Shown piece by piece: positions 1-7,984 of a stretch of DNA of 64,000 nt. The notes under the pieces were generated by a model. The model did not search any database, was not told the DNA's origin, and saw only the letters and a program-made list of their open reading frames with translations. This DNA comes from Salinispora mooreana (GTDB taxonomy: Bacteria; Actinomycetota; Actinomycetes; Mycobacteriales; Micromonosporaceae): contig NZ_KB900614.1 in assembly GCF_000379065.1 (NCBI RefSeq), positions 4,490,586-4,554,585 of the forward strand, given 5' to 3'. Position numbers and translations under genes: made by a program. Each line of letters starts with the position of its first letter. The stretch's first letter is position 1.

Positions 1-817
1 CGGCGGACAGCAGACCGACAACGGTGTCGCCGCCCATCCGGGACGGGCCCGGCGCGGGCTCACTGGCCGGAACCCCAGGTGCGGGGCGGGCGTCGACAGA
101 GTTGTACGGGGATCGCGGCCCCCAGGATTGGTCTGGTCGGGGCCGTCGCCTGCCGCCGTGCCCGTCCGGCCTCGGTCCGACCGCCGGCCACTGTGGTGTC
201 GCATGGCCGGCATGATCGGGAAACGGACCCGGTGGACCCGGGGCGGCCACCGGTGGAACCAGCGGCTGCGCCCGCCGAACGTCCGAGGGCTGCGCCGCGA
301 CCGTCCCGGCCCCCGGGCGCCCCGGACTGTGCTGCGTGGGAAGCGGAGGGCTCGGCGTGCCGGACGAGCCGTCAGCCAGGCCGGCCTCGTTGAGGTAGGC
401 CCGCGCCGCGCGGACCGACGCATGGTCGGCCCCGAGCGCGCCCGGACCGGCGGTCAGGATCCGGTTGAAGTTGCGTCGGGCCTCGTGTCGGTTGCCAAGT
501 TCGTCCGCCACGGTCGCCAGCTCGAAGACGAGCGCCAGCAACAGGGGGTCGGCATCCGACCGGAGGCGTTCACCCGCCGCGAGCGCCTCCTCCAACACCC
601 GGCGGGCGGCGCTCGGGTCGCCCGCCTCCCGGTGCAGTCGCGCCAGGAGGTGCGCGGTGTCCAGCACGTCGGGATGATCCAGGCCGTACGGTGGCGGATG
701 GGCCGACTCCACGCTGTCGGTGAGTAGTCGACGCGCGCCGGCCAGGTCACCGACGTGACGCAGAGCGAGAGCCCGCTGTTGCACCGCGGCCAAGGGGGAG
801 GACGAGGGATACGACAC
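1..817 (-). CDS. TPR-repeat protein, C-terminal part (runs off left edge)
   Basis: The minus-strand frame is open from a GTG at 817 to the window edge. An in-frame TAG lies upstream of the GTG, and no in-frame ATG lies between them. The first 120 residues form tetratricopeptide-type helix pairs with TPR_10-like landmarks (HPDVLDTAHLLARLHREAGD, then LLLALVFELATVADELGNRH). After that the protein turns into a long Pro/Gly/Ala/Arg-rich tail, probably disordered. Such short TPR blocks are common at the ends of actinomycete regulators and in free-standing scaffolds. No catalytic or DNA-binding domain is visible here. The start is uncertain because no strong Shine-Dalgarno sequence is seen. The frame choice is firm because the competing frames give Arg/Trp-rich nonsense. 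Confidence 0.6.
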   Translation of the reverse strand, partial: MSYPSSSPLAAVQQRALALRHVGDLAGARRLLTDSVESAHPPPYGLDHPDVLDTAHLLARLHREAGDPSAARRVLEEALAAGERLRSDADPLLLALVFELATVADELGNRHEARRNFNRILTAGPGALGADHASVRAARAYLNEAGLADGSSGTPSPPLPTQHSPGRPGAGTVAAQPSDVRRAQPLVPPVAAPGPPGPFPDHAGHATPQWPAVGPRPDGHGGRRRPRPDQSWGPRSPYNSVDARPAPGVPASEPAPGPSRMGGDTVVGLLSA

Positions 818-1005
818 GTGGTCATGCTGCCGGCCCGACGTGCCCCGACGCTACTGCAACAGCCCTCCTGTCCGGTATTGCCGCCCGCCGAGTGCCGATG
901 TGCATGATCCATCCGGGCGGTGTACAGTAACTGCTCGTGCGGCCCGCTGGGTAGCCGACAGGTGAGAAGATCACTTCGGTCATCGCGGTAGGCTGGACAA
1001 CGCAA

Positions 1006-1089
1006 GTCCGGGTGGCGGAATGGCAGACGCGCTAGCTTGAGGTGCTAGTGCCCGTATAGGGCGTGGGGGTTCAAGTCCCCCCTCGGACA
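1006..1089 (+). tRNA. tRNA-Leu (GAG)
   Basis: An 84-nt class II tRNA can be folded by eye. The acceptor stem pairs GTCCGGG (1006-1012) with CTCGGAC (1082-1088), with discriminator A1089. The anticodon stem CTAGC/GCTAG encloses loop TTGAGGT, giving anticodon GAG. A long variable arm and the T-arm GGGGGTTCAAGTCCCCC follow. CCA is not encoded. It decodes CTC and CTT leucine codons. A truncated serine recombinase reads into the 3' end on the other strand, the usual arrangement when a tRNA 3' end has served as an attachment site. Confidence 0.97.
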
Positions 1090-1451
1090 CAAACCATTTC
1101 CCCACGGTGCGCGCTGAGATTCACTTCAGCGCGCACCGTTTGCGTTTCGGGCTGGTAGTTCAGCCGGAGGCCGAGTTGCCGGTAGACCTTGGCCTTGTCG
1201 GCTGGGTCGGCGTCGCGGAGCACGGCGGCGATATCCCCGAGTGCGGTCACCAGGGCGGTGATTTCTGCTCGGGTCAGCCGGTGTGGGGTGGTGCCCGCGA
1301 GTGCGTGTAGTTCTGCTTCGGCGCGGGCGCGGTCGGCCTGGGTCTGGGTGATCCAGGCGGTAACTACCGTCGGGTCTGCGCCAGCGTCGAGGGCGGCTCG
1401 GTAGCGCTCTAGCTTGTGGCGTGGGAGTGTGGCGTTTTCCGGTACACACAA
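1071..1451 (-). pseudogene. Serine recombinase C-terminal remnant next to tRNA-Leu
   Basis: About 125 codons match the C-terminal coiled region of large serine recombinases, with phrases such as LERYRAALDAGADPTVV, QADRARAEAELHAL and ADKAKVYRQLGLRLNYQPE, ending just past the conserved RAEVNLSAHRGE stretch. The N-terminal resolvase domain (catalytic Ser, Arg) and the zinc-ribbon domain are absent. Upstream sequence is immediately the end of the UvrA-like gene, so this is a 5'-deleted relic. Its stop codon lies inside the 3' half of the tRNA-Leu gene. The best reading is the last trace of an integrated plasmid or ICE that used this tRNA. Confidence 0.8.
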
Positions 1452-1457
1452 CGCTGC

Positions 1458-3872
1458 TCAGCTCAGGACGTGCTGGAGGTAGCGTGCTGTCTTGGTGTCG
1501 GCAGTGACCAGATCTGCTGGTGTGCCGGTGGCGGCCACTCGGCCACCGGCAGGGCCGGCTCCCGGGCCCAGGTCGATGATCCAATCGGCGCGTGCAGCGA
1601 GGTGGAGGTCGTGCTCCGCCACAACCACGGTGTTGCCGGCGTCGATGAGGACGTCGAGGGCTTCGACGAGGCGCTGGACGTCGGCGGGGTGCAGGCCCGT
1701 CACCGGCTCGTCCAGGACGACCAAGCCGCGTTTGCGGCCCCGGTTGCCTCGTTGGATCGTGGTAGCTAGTTTGAGGCGCTGTGCTTCGCCGCCGGAGAGG
1801 TCGGTCGCGCTCTGGCCGAGGGTGACGTAGCCGAGGCCCACCTGGCGCAGGGCGTGGAGTGTGGCGACCAGGGAGTCGGGGTCGGTGAAGAACTCCGCGG
1901 CTTCGTCGACGGTCAGGTCGAGTACCGCGTCGATGGAGAGGCCTTGGTATTCGACGTCCAGGACCTGCTGGGTGAAGCGGCGGCCCGCGCAGGTGGTGCA
2001 GGTGACCCAGACGTCTGGCAGGAAGTGCATGTCGACGAGTTTGCGGCCGTGGCCGGAGCAGTCCACGCAGCGGCCACCGGCGGTGTTGAAGGAGAACGTG
2101 GAAGCATTCAGCTCGGCTTTGTGGGCGTGGTCTGTGGAGGCGAACAGGGTGCGGATCGCGTCGAAGGCCTTGCTGTAGGTGGCGGGGTTCGACCTCGGGG
2201 TGCGGCCGATGGGGTCCTGGTCAACGACGGCCACCCAGGCGACGGGTGCTGTGTCGTCGGCTTCGACGGCGGAGGCGAACGCGTGCAGCAGGCTGCTCTT
2301 GCCGCTGCCGCTCGGGCCTGTCAGGCAGGTGAGTCTGCCCTGGGGCACCCGTACTTCCGCGACGTCGACGTTGTGGTTGCTGATGTCGCGGACGGTGAGC
2401 CAACGGGCTGGATCGGCGTCTCGGGTCTTGCGTTCGACGCGTTGTTTGCGGCCGGAGAGGTAGGCCGCGGTCGGTGAGGTCTCGTGGTGGGCCGCTTCGG
2501 CCGGTGGTGCGGAGATGAGGAGGTGACCACCGTCGCGGCCGGCTCCCGGTCCGATGTCGACGACCCAGTCGCAGGCCTTGACGATTTCCGGGTCGTGTTC
2601 GACGAGCAGCACGCTATTGCCGTTGTCCCGCAGCGCCTTCAGCATGTCGAGGACATCTGCCTTGTCTGCGGGGTGCAGGCCGGAGGTGGGTTCGTCCAGG
2701 ACGAACGTGATGCCTTCAAGCGGAGTGCTGAGCTGGGCTGCGAGGCGTGCGCGTTGCAGCTCGCCGCCGGAGAGGGTCGAGGCCTCGCGGCTCAGTTGCA
2801 GGTGGGACAGGCCGGTGCGGTGCAGGACGATCAGGCGGGCGCCCAGTTCGCGCAGCAGCGGGAGGCCGACCGCGCGATCCTGGTCGCCGAGTTCGGCTTC
2901 GGCCTGGTGCACCCAGTCGATGAGGTCTGTGCCGGTGAGTGTGATCAGTTCCGGATAGGTGCGACCGCCGACGGTGACGGTGCGGGCCGCCTCGCCGAAC
3001 CCACTGCCAGCGCATTCCTGGCAGGGCGTCATGCGCATGTACCGCTGGTAGCGCTGCTTGCTCGTTTCGCTGCCCGCGTTGGCGAACACGCGCTCCACCT
3101 CGGCGAGGGCGCCGCGTATCGGCTGGCTGCTGCTGTAGGTCCACTCGGTGCCGGTGGCCCGGCTCGGAATGGTGACGCTGGCGTCGATGACCTGCTCACC
3201 GGTGCCGTGCAGGACCGCGTGCTGGAAAGTCGCTGGCAGGTCGCGCCAAGGCACGGACAGATCGACGCGGTGCAACTCGGCGAGGGCGGGAATGAACGAG
3301 TGCTCGCTGGAGCGCCACTTCGCGAACCAATGCGAACCCCCTGAGAACAGGGGAAGTTCAGGATTGTCGATGATCAGCTCCGCGTCGGCGCGCACGGTAC
3401 CGCCCGCTCCATGGCACACCGGGCAGGCTCCCTCGGGGCTGAACCTGTCGAAGCTGGTCGAAGCGAGCTCGGCGCCGGTGCGGAGCGCGGGCAGGCGTGA
3501 GTAGACCAGGCCCAGGTACGCGTCCATGCCGGTGACGGTGGCCATGGTGGAACGAGGATTGTTGTTGAGTCGGCGCTGGTCCACCGCGAGCGTCGCGCCG
3601 AGGCCGGTGATGCGGTCGACCTCGGGCCGGTCGCGCTGGCCGAGGTAGCGCCGCACGAACGGCGAGATGCCCTCGAGGTAGCGCAGTTGTGCCTCGGCGT
3701 GCACTGTGTCGACCGCCAGCGAGGTCTTCCCGCTGCCGCTGACGCCGGTGAACGCCACCAGCTTTCCGCGCGGGATTCGCACGCTAATATCGCGCAGGTT
3801 GTGGGTCCGGGCACCGGTGACTTCGATCCAGCCGTGGTCGTCGTGACGCCGCACGTCGTTCGCTCCGTTCAC
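1458..3872 (-). CDS. UvrA-like ABC ATPase (drug-resistance type UvrA paralogue)
   Basis: About 804 residues, shorter than canonical UvrA (roughly 950). Two ABC cassettes are visible: Walker A FTGVSGSGKT and LTGPSGSGKS, signatures TLSGGELQRARLA and DLSGGEAQRLKLA, and Walker B VLDEPTSGLHPAD and VLDEPVTGLHPADV. Four CxxC pairs (CPVCHGAGG, CQECAGSGFG, CVDCSGHG, CTTCAG) make UvrA-type zinc modules. Actinomycete paralogues of this size, such as DrrC of daunorubicin producers, protect DNA against intercalating drugs, so a self-resistance role is inferred. The GTG start at 3872 overlaps the TGA of the upstream TetR gene as GTGA, implying translational coupling. No second subunit (UvrB or UvrC) is nearby. 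Confidence 0.88.
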   Translation of the reverse strand: MNGANDVRRHDDHGWIEVTGARTHNLRDISVRIPRGKLVAFTGVSGSGKTSLAVDTVHAEAQLRYLEGISPFVRRYLGQRDRPEVDRITGLGATLAVDQRRLNNNPRSTMATVTGMDAYLGLVYSRLPALRTGAELASTSFDRFSPEGACPVCHGAGGTVRADAELIIDNPELPLFSGGSHWFAKWRSSEHSFIPALAELHRVDLSVPWRDLPATFQHAVLHGTGEQVIDASVTIPSRATGTEWTYSSSQPIRGALAEVERVFANAGSETSKQRYQRYMRMTPCQECAGSGFGEAARTVTVGGRTYPELITLTGTDLIDWVHQAEAELGDQDRAVGLPLLRELGARLIVLHRTGLSHLQLSREASTLSGGELQRARLAAQLSTPLEGITFVLDEPTSGLHPADKADVLDMLKALRDNGNSVLLVEHDPEIVKACDWVVDIGPGAGRDGGHLLISAPPAEAAHHETSPTAAYLSGRKQRVERKTRDADPARWLTVRDISNHNVDVAEVRVPQGRLTCLTGPSGSGKSSLLHAFASAVEADDTAPVAWVAVVDQDPIGRTPRSNPATYSKAFDAIRTLFASTDHAHKAELNASTFSFNTAGGRCVDCSGHGRKLVDMHFLPDVWVTCTTCAGRRFTQQVLDVEYQGLSIDAVLDLTVDEAAEFFTDPDSLVATLHALRQVGLGYVTLGQSATDLSGGEAQRLKLATTIQRGNRGRKRGLVVLDEPVTGLHPADVQRLVEALDVLIDAGNTVVVAEHDLHLAARADWIIDLGPGAGPAGGRVAATGTPADLVTADTKTARYLQHVLS

Positions 3873-4459
3873 TTCGCTACCAAGAACGGGTTGAGCAGGA
3901 ACGCGACATCGCGCCGCACCCACTCCGAGAGCTCGCCGTCACCGAGGATCGCCCACATGATCAGCGCGCCGTTGTACGTCGTCTGCACCGCCCTGGCAAG
4001 ACCGTCCACATCGCACTCGACGAGCTCACCCTGCTCAACGGCCCGCTCCAGCAGCGACGCGATGCCCGTACGCATCGACTGGGCGAACCTCACGGCGTGG
4101 TAGTGCAGTGCGTCGTCGCTGAGGTCGAGATGCAGGAACGCCACGTGGTTGGCCATCTCCGCGGGGCTGTCCACGTCGCTGCTGAGCGCCGCGATGAATG
4201 CGTAGAGGGCTTCGAGCGGCGACTCGTACTTGGCGACGATCTCGGTGAAGCACTCGTCGACCTTGGACGCCTCGTACTCGTTGATCGCGACCAGCAGGTC
4301 GTGCTTGGACCCGAACCGCTTGACCAGCGTGGCCGCCGAGATTCCGAGGTCGGATGCCACGTCGTTGAGCGTGACGCGGAGCGGGCCGATGCGGGCCAGC
4401 GTGCGGGACGCGCTGACGAAGATCTGCTTGTTGGTGACGGACATCGGTCGTGGGCTCAT
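3869..4459 (-). CDS. TetR-family repressor of the UvrA-like/MFS resistance genes
   Basis: About 196 residues. The N-terminal helix-turn-helix reads TLNDVASDLGISAATLVKRF, followed by a helical ligand domain (YAFIAALSSDVDSPAEMANH, MRTGIASLLERAVEQGELVE). An ATG at 4492 is also in frame, but it lies inside a near-palindromic operator. The ATG at 4459 (MSPRPMSV) is preferred because it leaves the operator upstream. The gene overlaps the UvrA-like gene by 4 bp, so the two form one transcript. The half-site CATTTACT is shared with the region upstream of the MFS exporter at 6827-6834, suggesting that one repressor controls pump and ATPase together. Family assignment is firm; ligand unknown. Confidence 0.85.
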   Translation of the reverse strand: MSPRPMSVTNKQIFVSASRTLARIGPLRVTLNDVASDLGISAATLVKRFGSKHDLLVAINEYEASKVDECFTEIVAKYESPLEALYAFIAALSSDVDSPAEMANHVAFLHLDLSDDALHYHAVRFAQSMRTGIASLLERAVEQGELVECDVDGLARAVQTTYNGALIMWAILGDGELSEWVRRDVAFLLNPFLVAK

Positions 4460-4479
4460 GGCACGGATAGTACCCGATA

Positions 4480-4497
4480 AGTGAATTGGCATTTACT
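4480..4497. promoter_or_regulatory. Candidate TetR operator upstream of repressor gene
   Basis: Imperfect inverted repeat AGTGAAT-TGGC-ATTTACT, with one mismatch between arms, lies directly upstream of the repressor start at 4459. The right half recurs upstream of the MFS gene. Binding is inferred from position and symmetry only. Confidence 0.5.
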
Positions 4498-4514
4498 AAC
4501 GCCGCGTCGCGTGA

Positions 4515-5100
4515 TCATCTGACCTCCCGCCGCAGCACTGAGATGACAGAAGCTTCCTCATGGCCGCGCCTCTCCGCTGCCAGAGCCGGCTTGACGGCAG
4601 TCGGCCGTTCGAGGAGCCGACGCAACAGCAGTTGCATGCCGGTAGTCGCCCGGATGCGGTTCATCGCGCGGACGCCAGGAGCGAGTACCATCGTGTGAAG
4701 AAGTTGTCGTGCGCGACGACCTCCGGCATCGCGAGCGCCTCGCGCCAGATGTCGGCGAGGGTGCGTTCCACCTCGGTGCGCGGCGAAGTGCTGCTCCGGC
4801 TCGCCGCGGTGACGCGGGCGGGCAGCTCGTTGCGATCGATCTTGCCGTTGACTGCGTGTGGCAAGTGGTCGAGGAACACGAGAAACCACGGCACGAGCTG
4901 CCTGGGCAACGATGCCGACAGATGGGCCCGGATCTCCTCCTCGGCGAGCACCGGGTTCACGTGGGCCCCGAGGTCCTTGCCGCACAACGTCACCGCCGCT
5001 TCGGCCACCTCGTCGTGGCTGAGCGGCATGGTGCGGACTTCGCCGGGTTCAATGCAGTGTCCGCCTTTGGTGGCGTGGGGGAGGGTGCGGCTGGCGGTGA
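4515..5100 (-). pseudogene. NRPS adenylation-thiolation remnant
   Basis: The last part of an adenylation domain is recognisable: A8-like GGHCIEPGEVR, the C-terminal subdomain, then the A10 motif VNGKIDRNELPA. The start of a peptidyl-carrier domain follows (RTEVERTLADIWREAL, then HDNFF). Just before the carrier serine the frame breaks, and the PCP continues in another frame as MNRIRATTGMQL. The core ATP-binding A3-A5 motifs are missing. It cannot encode a working module. Together with the methyltransferase fragment at 6.8-7.4 kb it shows that a nonribosomal peptide locus once stood here. Confidence 0.8.
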
Positions 5101-5225
5101 GTGCTCCCATTCGAGCGCCGCAACCTGCAGCACCGGGCTGCCGACGTTGTCCAGCACCGGTCCGCGGAAGAGCTCTTCTCCTTCTCTTTCGGCCAGCGGA
5201 TCACTTTGACCTCGTTGGCATCCAT
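5049..5225 (-). pseudogene. Short ORF with strong RBS, probably degenerate
   Basis: An ATG at 5225 follows a good GGGAGG ribosome site 8 nt upstream and opens a 58-codon frame beginning MDANEVKVIRWPKEKEK. After about 16 codons the plausible protein continues in a neighbouring frame (ELFRGPVLDNVG), so a frameshift is likely. The tail overlaps the NRPS remnant. No family is recognised. It may be the first gene of the decayed peptide cluster, downstream of the MFS gene. Confidence 0.3.
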
Positions 5226-5309
5226 GTTCAGAAGCCTCCCAGGCTGGATGTTCGTCTTGTATCTCTCTCCGGTTCGTTCGATACGCACAGGAGTAGTGAT
5301 CGTTTGGCG

Positions 5310-6770
5310 TTACAAGGCTGTGTTCAGTTTTTCGGCACTCGCCGCAAGGGGTGCCGGAGCCGATCCGATGTAGCTGCGCCGCGGTACGAGGAACGTGGCA
5401 AGGCCTGCCAGCACGTACATGACCACCGCGGCGACGAAGGCGACGTGGTAGTGGTCGAGCAGCCGCACGGGTGTGTCGTCGGCGGTCACCGGAACGATCG
5501 CCGCCGCCATGGTGACCGCCACCGTGAGACCCAGCACCGGGCCCACCTGTTCGGAGGTATTGATCAGGCCGGCCGCGAGCCCCTGCTTTCGTTCCGGCAG
5601 CCCGCGCGTCGCCACGATGATCGCGGGAGCCTCGATGAACGCCGCGCCGACGCCGATCAGCAGCAGGGGTGGGAAGATCCACGCCAGGTAGGAGCCGTCG
5701 CCGGGCGCGAACACGAACCACAGCGAACCGGCCGCGCCACCTGCTGTGCCCATCAGAAGCAGTGCTCGCGCACCCACCTTCTCCATCAACCACGCCACCC
5801 TGGTCGCGATCACCGCCATCACCAGCGTGATCGGCAGGTAGGCCAGGCCGGCGTCCGTGGCTGAGTAGCCGAGCACACGCATCATGTAGAAGGTCACGTA
5901 GAACATGACGCCGAGGTTGGCGGCGGTGGACAGCAGGTTGATCACATTGCCCGCCCGAACCCCAGGTTCGGCGAACACCGCCAACGGCACGAGCGGGTCG
6001 CTGTGCCTGCGCTCCACGGCCACGAAGGCTGCCAGCAACACCACCGTCGCGGCCGCGCTCATCGTCATCACCAGGGCGCTTGACCCGTGCTCGACCCTCG
6101 TCAGCGTGAACACGAGCATCCCGAGCCAGCCGGTGAGCGTGAGCGCACCGAGCACGTCCGGCGACACCCGCTGCTCCGGCCGGGTGCGCGGCAAAAGCGA
6201 TGCCACGGCGAGTCCGGCCACGAGCCCGATCGGCAGGTTGAGCAAGAAGATCCAGCGCCACCCGAATGCATCGGTCACGAGTCCGCCCACGACCTGGCCG
6301 AGCGTCGCCCCCGCGAGACCGGTGAAGCTCCACCACGCGACAGCCCGGTTGCGCCCGGAGCCGGTGGTGCTGACGAGGTTGAGCAGGGCCAGGGCGGTGG
6401 GGGAGACCATCGCCGCGCCTACGCCCTGAACAGCCCTGGCCGCGAACAACTCGGTACCGCTCGTCGCAAAGCCGCACCACACCGACGCGGCCACGAACAC
6501 CCCGAGGCCGACCAGCAGCAACCGCCGCGGTCCGAACAGGTCGCCGAGTCGCCCGGACAGGGCGAGCAGACTGCCGAATGTCAGCATGTAGGCGCTGGCC
6601 ACCCACTGCGTGTCCGCAGCGTCCATCTTCAGGTCCACCTGGATGACGGGCACTGCGACGCCGAGCACCGTCATATCGAGGATTAGCAGCATCTGGACCA
6701 GGCACAGCGTTGCGATGGCAGCGAAAGGTGGCTGGCTTGTCGCCTCTGGCTTCTGGTTCAGTTCGGTCAC
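5310..6770 (-). CDS. MFS drug exporter, DHA2 (EmrB/QacA) 14-TM family
   Basis: 486 residues with 14 predicted membrane helices. DHA2 hallmarks include LDMTVLGVAVPVIQVDL in TM1, the motif A loop GRLGDLFGPRRLLL after TM2, and a motif C-like GLAGATLGQVVGGLV in TM5. The GTG start at 6770 has GGAGG about 9 nt upstream. It is a proton-driven efflux pump of hydrophobic drugs in the cytoplasmic membrane. It sits between NRPS and O-methyltransferase relics, and its upstream region carries the same half-site as the TetR/UvrA-like operon. It is therefore most likely the surviving export arm of that resistance system. Substrate unknown. Confidence 0.9.
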   Translation of the reverse strand: MTELNQKPEATSQPPFAAIATLCLVQMLLILDMTVLGVAVPVIQVDLKMDAADTQWVASAYMLTFGSLLALSGRLGDLFGPRRLLLVGLGVFVAASVWCGFATSGTELFAARAVQGVGAAMVSPTALALLNLVSTTGSGRNRAVAWWSFTGLAGATLGQVVGGLVTDAFGWRWIFLLNLPIGLVAGLAVASLLPRTRPEQRVSPDVLGALTLTGWLGMLVFTLTRVEHGSSALVMTMSAAATVVLLAAFVAVERRHSDPLVPLAVFAEPGVRAGNVINLLSTAANLGVMFYVTFYMMRVLGYSATDAGLAYLPITLVMAVIATRVAWLMEKVGARALLLMGTAGGAAGSLWFVFAPGDGSYLAWIFPPLLLIGVGAAFIEAPAIIVATRGLPERKQGLAAGLINTSEQVGPVLGLTVAVTMAAAIVPVTADDTPVRLLDHYHVAFVAAVVMYVLAGLATFLVPRRSYIGSAPAPLAASAEKLNTAL

Positions 6771-6812
6771 GTTCGGTCTACCTCCATGGGGTGTGTCGCA
6801 GTCCCTACTGAG

Positions 6813-6834
6813 GGTAAATGAACATGCATTTACT
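6813..6834. promoter_or_regulatory. Candidate TetR operator upstream of MFS exporter
   Basis: GTAAATG (6814-6820) and CATTTAC (6827-6833) form perfect 7-bp inverted arms with a 6-nt spacer, about 45 bp upstream of the MFS start. The right arm with its flanking T is identical to the half-site at the TetR gene (4490-4497), which supports a shared regulator. Spacing differs between the two sites, so the full operator is uncertain. Confidence 0.5.
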
Positions 6835-6836
6835 TA

Positions 6837-7411
6837 TCAACTCGGGGCCCCGGAACTGGTCACGACATCTCCGCCAGCCTCGCTCGCAATCGCCCGCACC
6901 ACAGCCATCCCGCTGGGCAATCGAGCCGTGGACGTGATGTGCAGACCAGCCGTCACCAACAGCCGCTCCACGTGCTCGACAGTCCGCTCCCTTCCGCCGG
7001 ACCCACCGAACAGCGACATCATGTAGAGATCCATCGAAGCCGCAGCCCGAGCCACGGGTCCGGTCTCACCGGGTGCGGGTGCGGCGAGGTCGAGCACTGC
7101 CAGTTCGGCCCCGCCCGCCAGTGCACGTCGGCCCGCCCGCAGGATCGCCACCGCCTGGTCGTCACTCCAGTCGTGCAGCACATGGCACAACACGTACAAC
7201 GTTCCGCCGACAGGCCACTCCGCGAAGAAGTCGCCCGCGACGACCTCTCCGCCTGGTCGGCGACGCCCGCCTTCTCCAGGTTGGCCAGTGCCCGATCCGC
7301 GGTGGCGGGCACGTCGAGCAGCACGCCGCGCCGCCCAGGTTGACGGGTGAGGAACTCCGCCAGAAGCGAGCCGTCGCCGCCGCCGATGGGGTCTGCTGCA
7401 CCGATTGGTGA
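6837..7411 (-). pseudogene. O-methyltransferase C-terminal remnant
   Basis: The sequence matches the SAM-dependent O-methyltransferase family 2 fold: DPIGGGDGSLLAEFL with a following LLDVPATADRALANLEKAG (SAM-binding region), then VVAGDFFAEWPVGGT, YVLCHVLHDWSDDQAVAILR (catalytic His region), and the dimer tail LFGGSGGRERTVEHVERLL. The N-terminal dimerisation domain is missing and the sequence abuts an IS3 fragment at about 7411. A frameshift lies near 7240 between ADQAE and VVAGDFF. It is non-functional, and probably a tailoring gene of the lost peptide cluster. Confidence 0.8.
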
Positions 7412-7420
7412 CAGTTTCAG

Positions 7421-7633
7421 TCAGGCGGCCTGACTGGCCGGTGGGGTCATGATGGTCTCGTACTCGATAGGGGTTAACCGGGACAGAGAGTGTCGTCGGC
7501 GGCGGTGGTAGGTCCGCTCGATCCAGGTCACGATCGCGGTCCTGAGCTGCTGGCGGGTGGTCCAGGTCCGCCGGTCGAGGACGTTGTTCTGCAGCAACCC
7601 GAAGAACGATTCCATGGCGGCGTTGTCGCCGGC
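7421..7633 (-). pseudogene. IS3-family transposase OrfB, C-terminal half (split by Tn554-like element)
   Basis: Encodes GDNAAMESFFGLLQNNVLDR, then WTTRQQLRTAIVTWIERTYH and RRRHSLSRLTPIEYE, the end of an IS3/IS150-type DDE transposase including the catalytic Glu of DNAAMESFF. The matching upstream half (ending GRVGA) lies 3.4 kb away at 11072-11232. The break falls exactly between GRVGA and AGDNAAM, so the intervening Tn554-like element landed inside this gene. Confidence 0.85.
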
Positions 7634-7681
7634 TTATCCGGCTAATGATCTTGGTCTTGGGTGTTTGGCCGGTTAACGCTT

Positions 7682-7984
7682 TCAGGTCGGTTCTCGGGTG
7701 TTGATTCGGCGGAGTTGTTCTTCGTGGCGTCGTACTCGGGCGGCGATGGCGCCGACGGCGGCGCGTAGGGTGGCCAACTCGTCGGTGATGGCGGTGAGGG
7801 TGCCGGTGTTGGTGGCCTGGTGTCGGTGGTGGTCGATGACGGCTCGCAGCGGGGGGTTGCGGTAGAGGGTGGTGCGGGCCAGGCCGGTGTGCGCGGCGAC
7901 GGCGGTGAAGGTGACCGGCTGCCCGTCGCGGCGCAGGTCGGCGCAGGCCCGCTCGACGCGGTTGAGGTCCTCGGTGTTGCTCAT
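7682..7984 (-). CDS. tnpC: TnpC-like transposition accessory protein (DUF6262-like)
   Basis: 100 residues with an N-terminal winged-helix-like segment (VTFTAVAAHTGLARTTLYRN) and a C-terminal coiled coil (LATLRAAVGAIAARVRRHEE). Tn554-type elements carry such a small third gene that influences transposition frequency and orientation. Its ATG overlaps the TGA of tnpB (ATGA at 7981-7984), so the three genes are translated as one unit. Identity rests on size, position and HTH plus coiled-coil layout. Confidence 0.8.
   Translation of the reverse strand: MSNTEDLNRVERACADLRRDGQPVTFTAVAAHTGLARTTLYRNPPLRAVIDHHRHQATNTGTLTAITDELATLRAAVGAIAARVRRHEEQLRRINTREPT

Noticed and set aside
128..727. Plus-strand ORF of 199 codons at the left edge
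   Set aside because: The minus strand carries a longer open TPR-encoding frame with the expected codon bias; the plus-strand translation is Arg-rich and featureless.
2484..3344. Plus-strand ORF of 286 codons opposite the UvrA-like gene
   Set aside because: Mirror of the Walker/signature-containing frame; no family resemblance and no ribosome site.
4990..6705. 571-codon minus-strand ORF overlapping the MFS gene
   Set aside because: Translation is Arg/Gly-rich and out of frame with a convincing 14-helix exporter.
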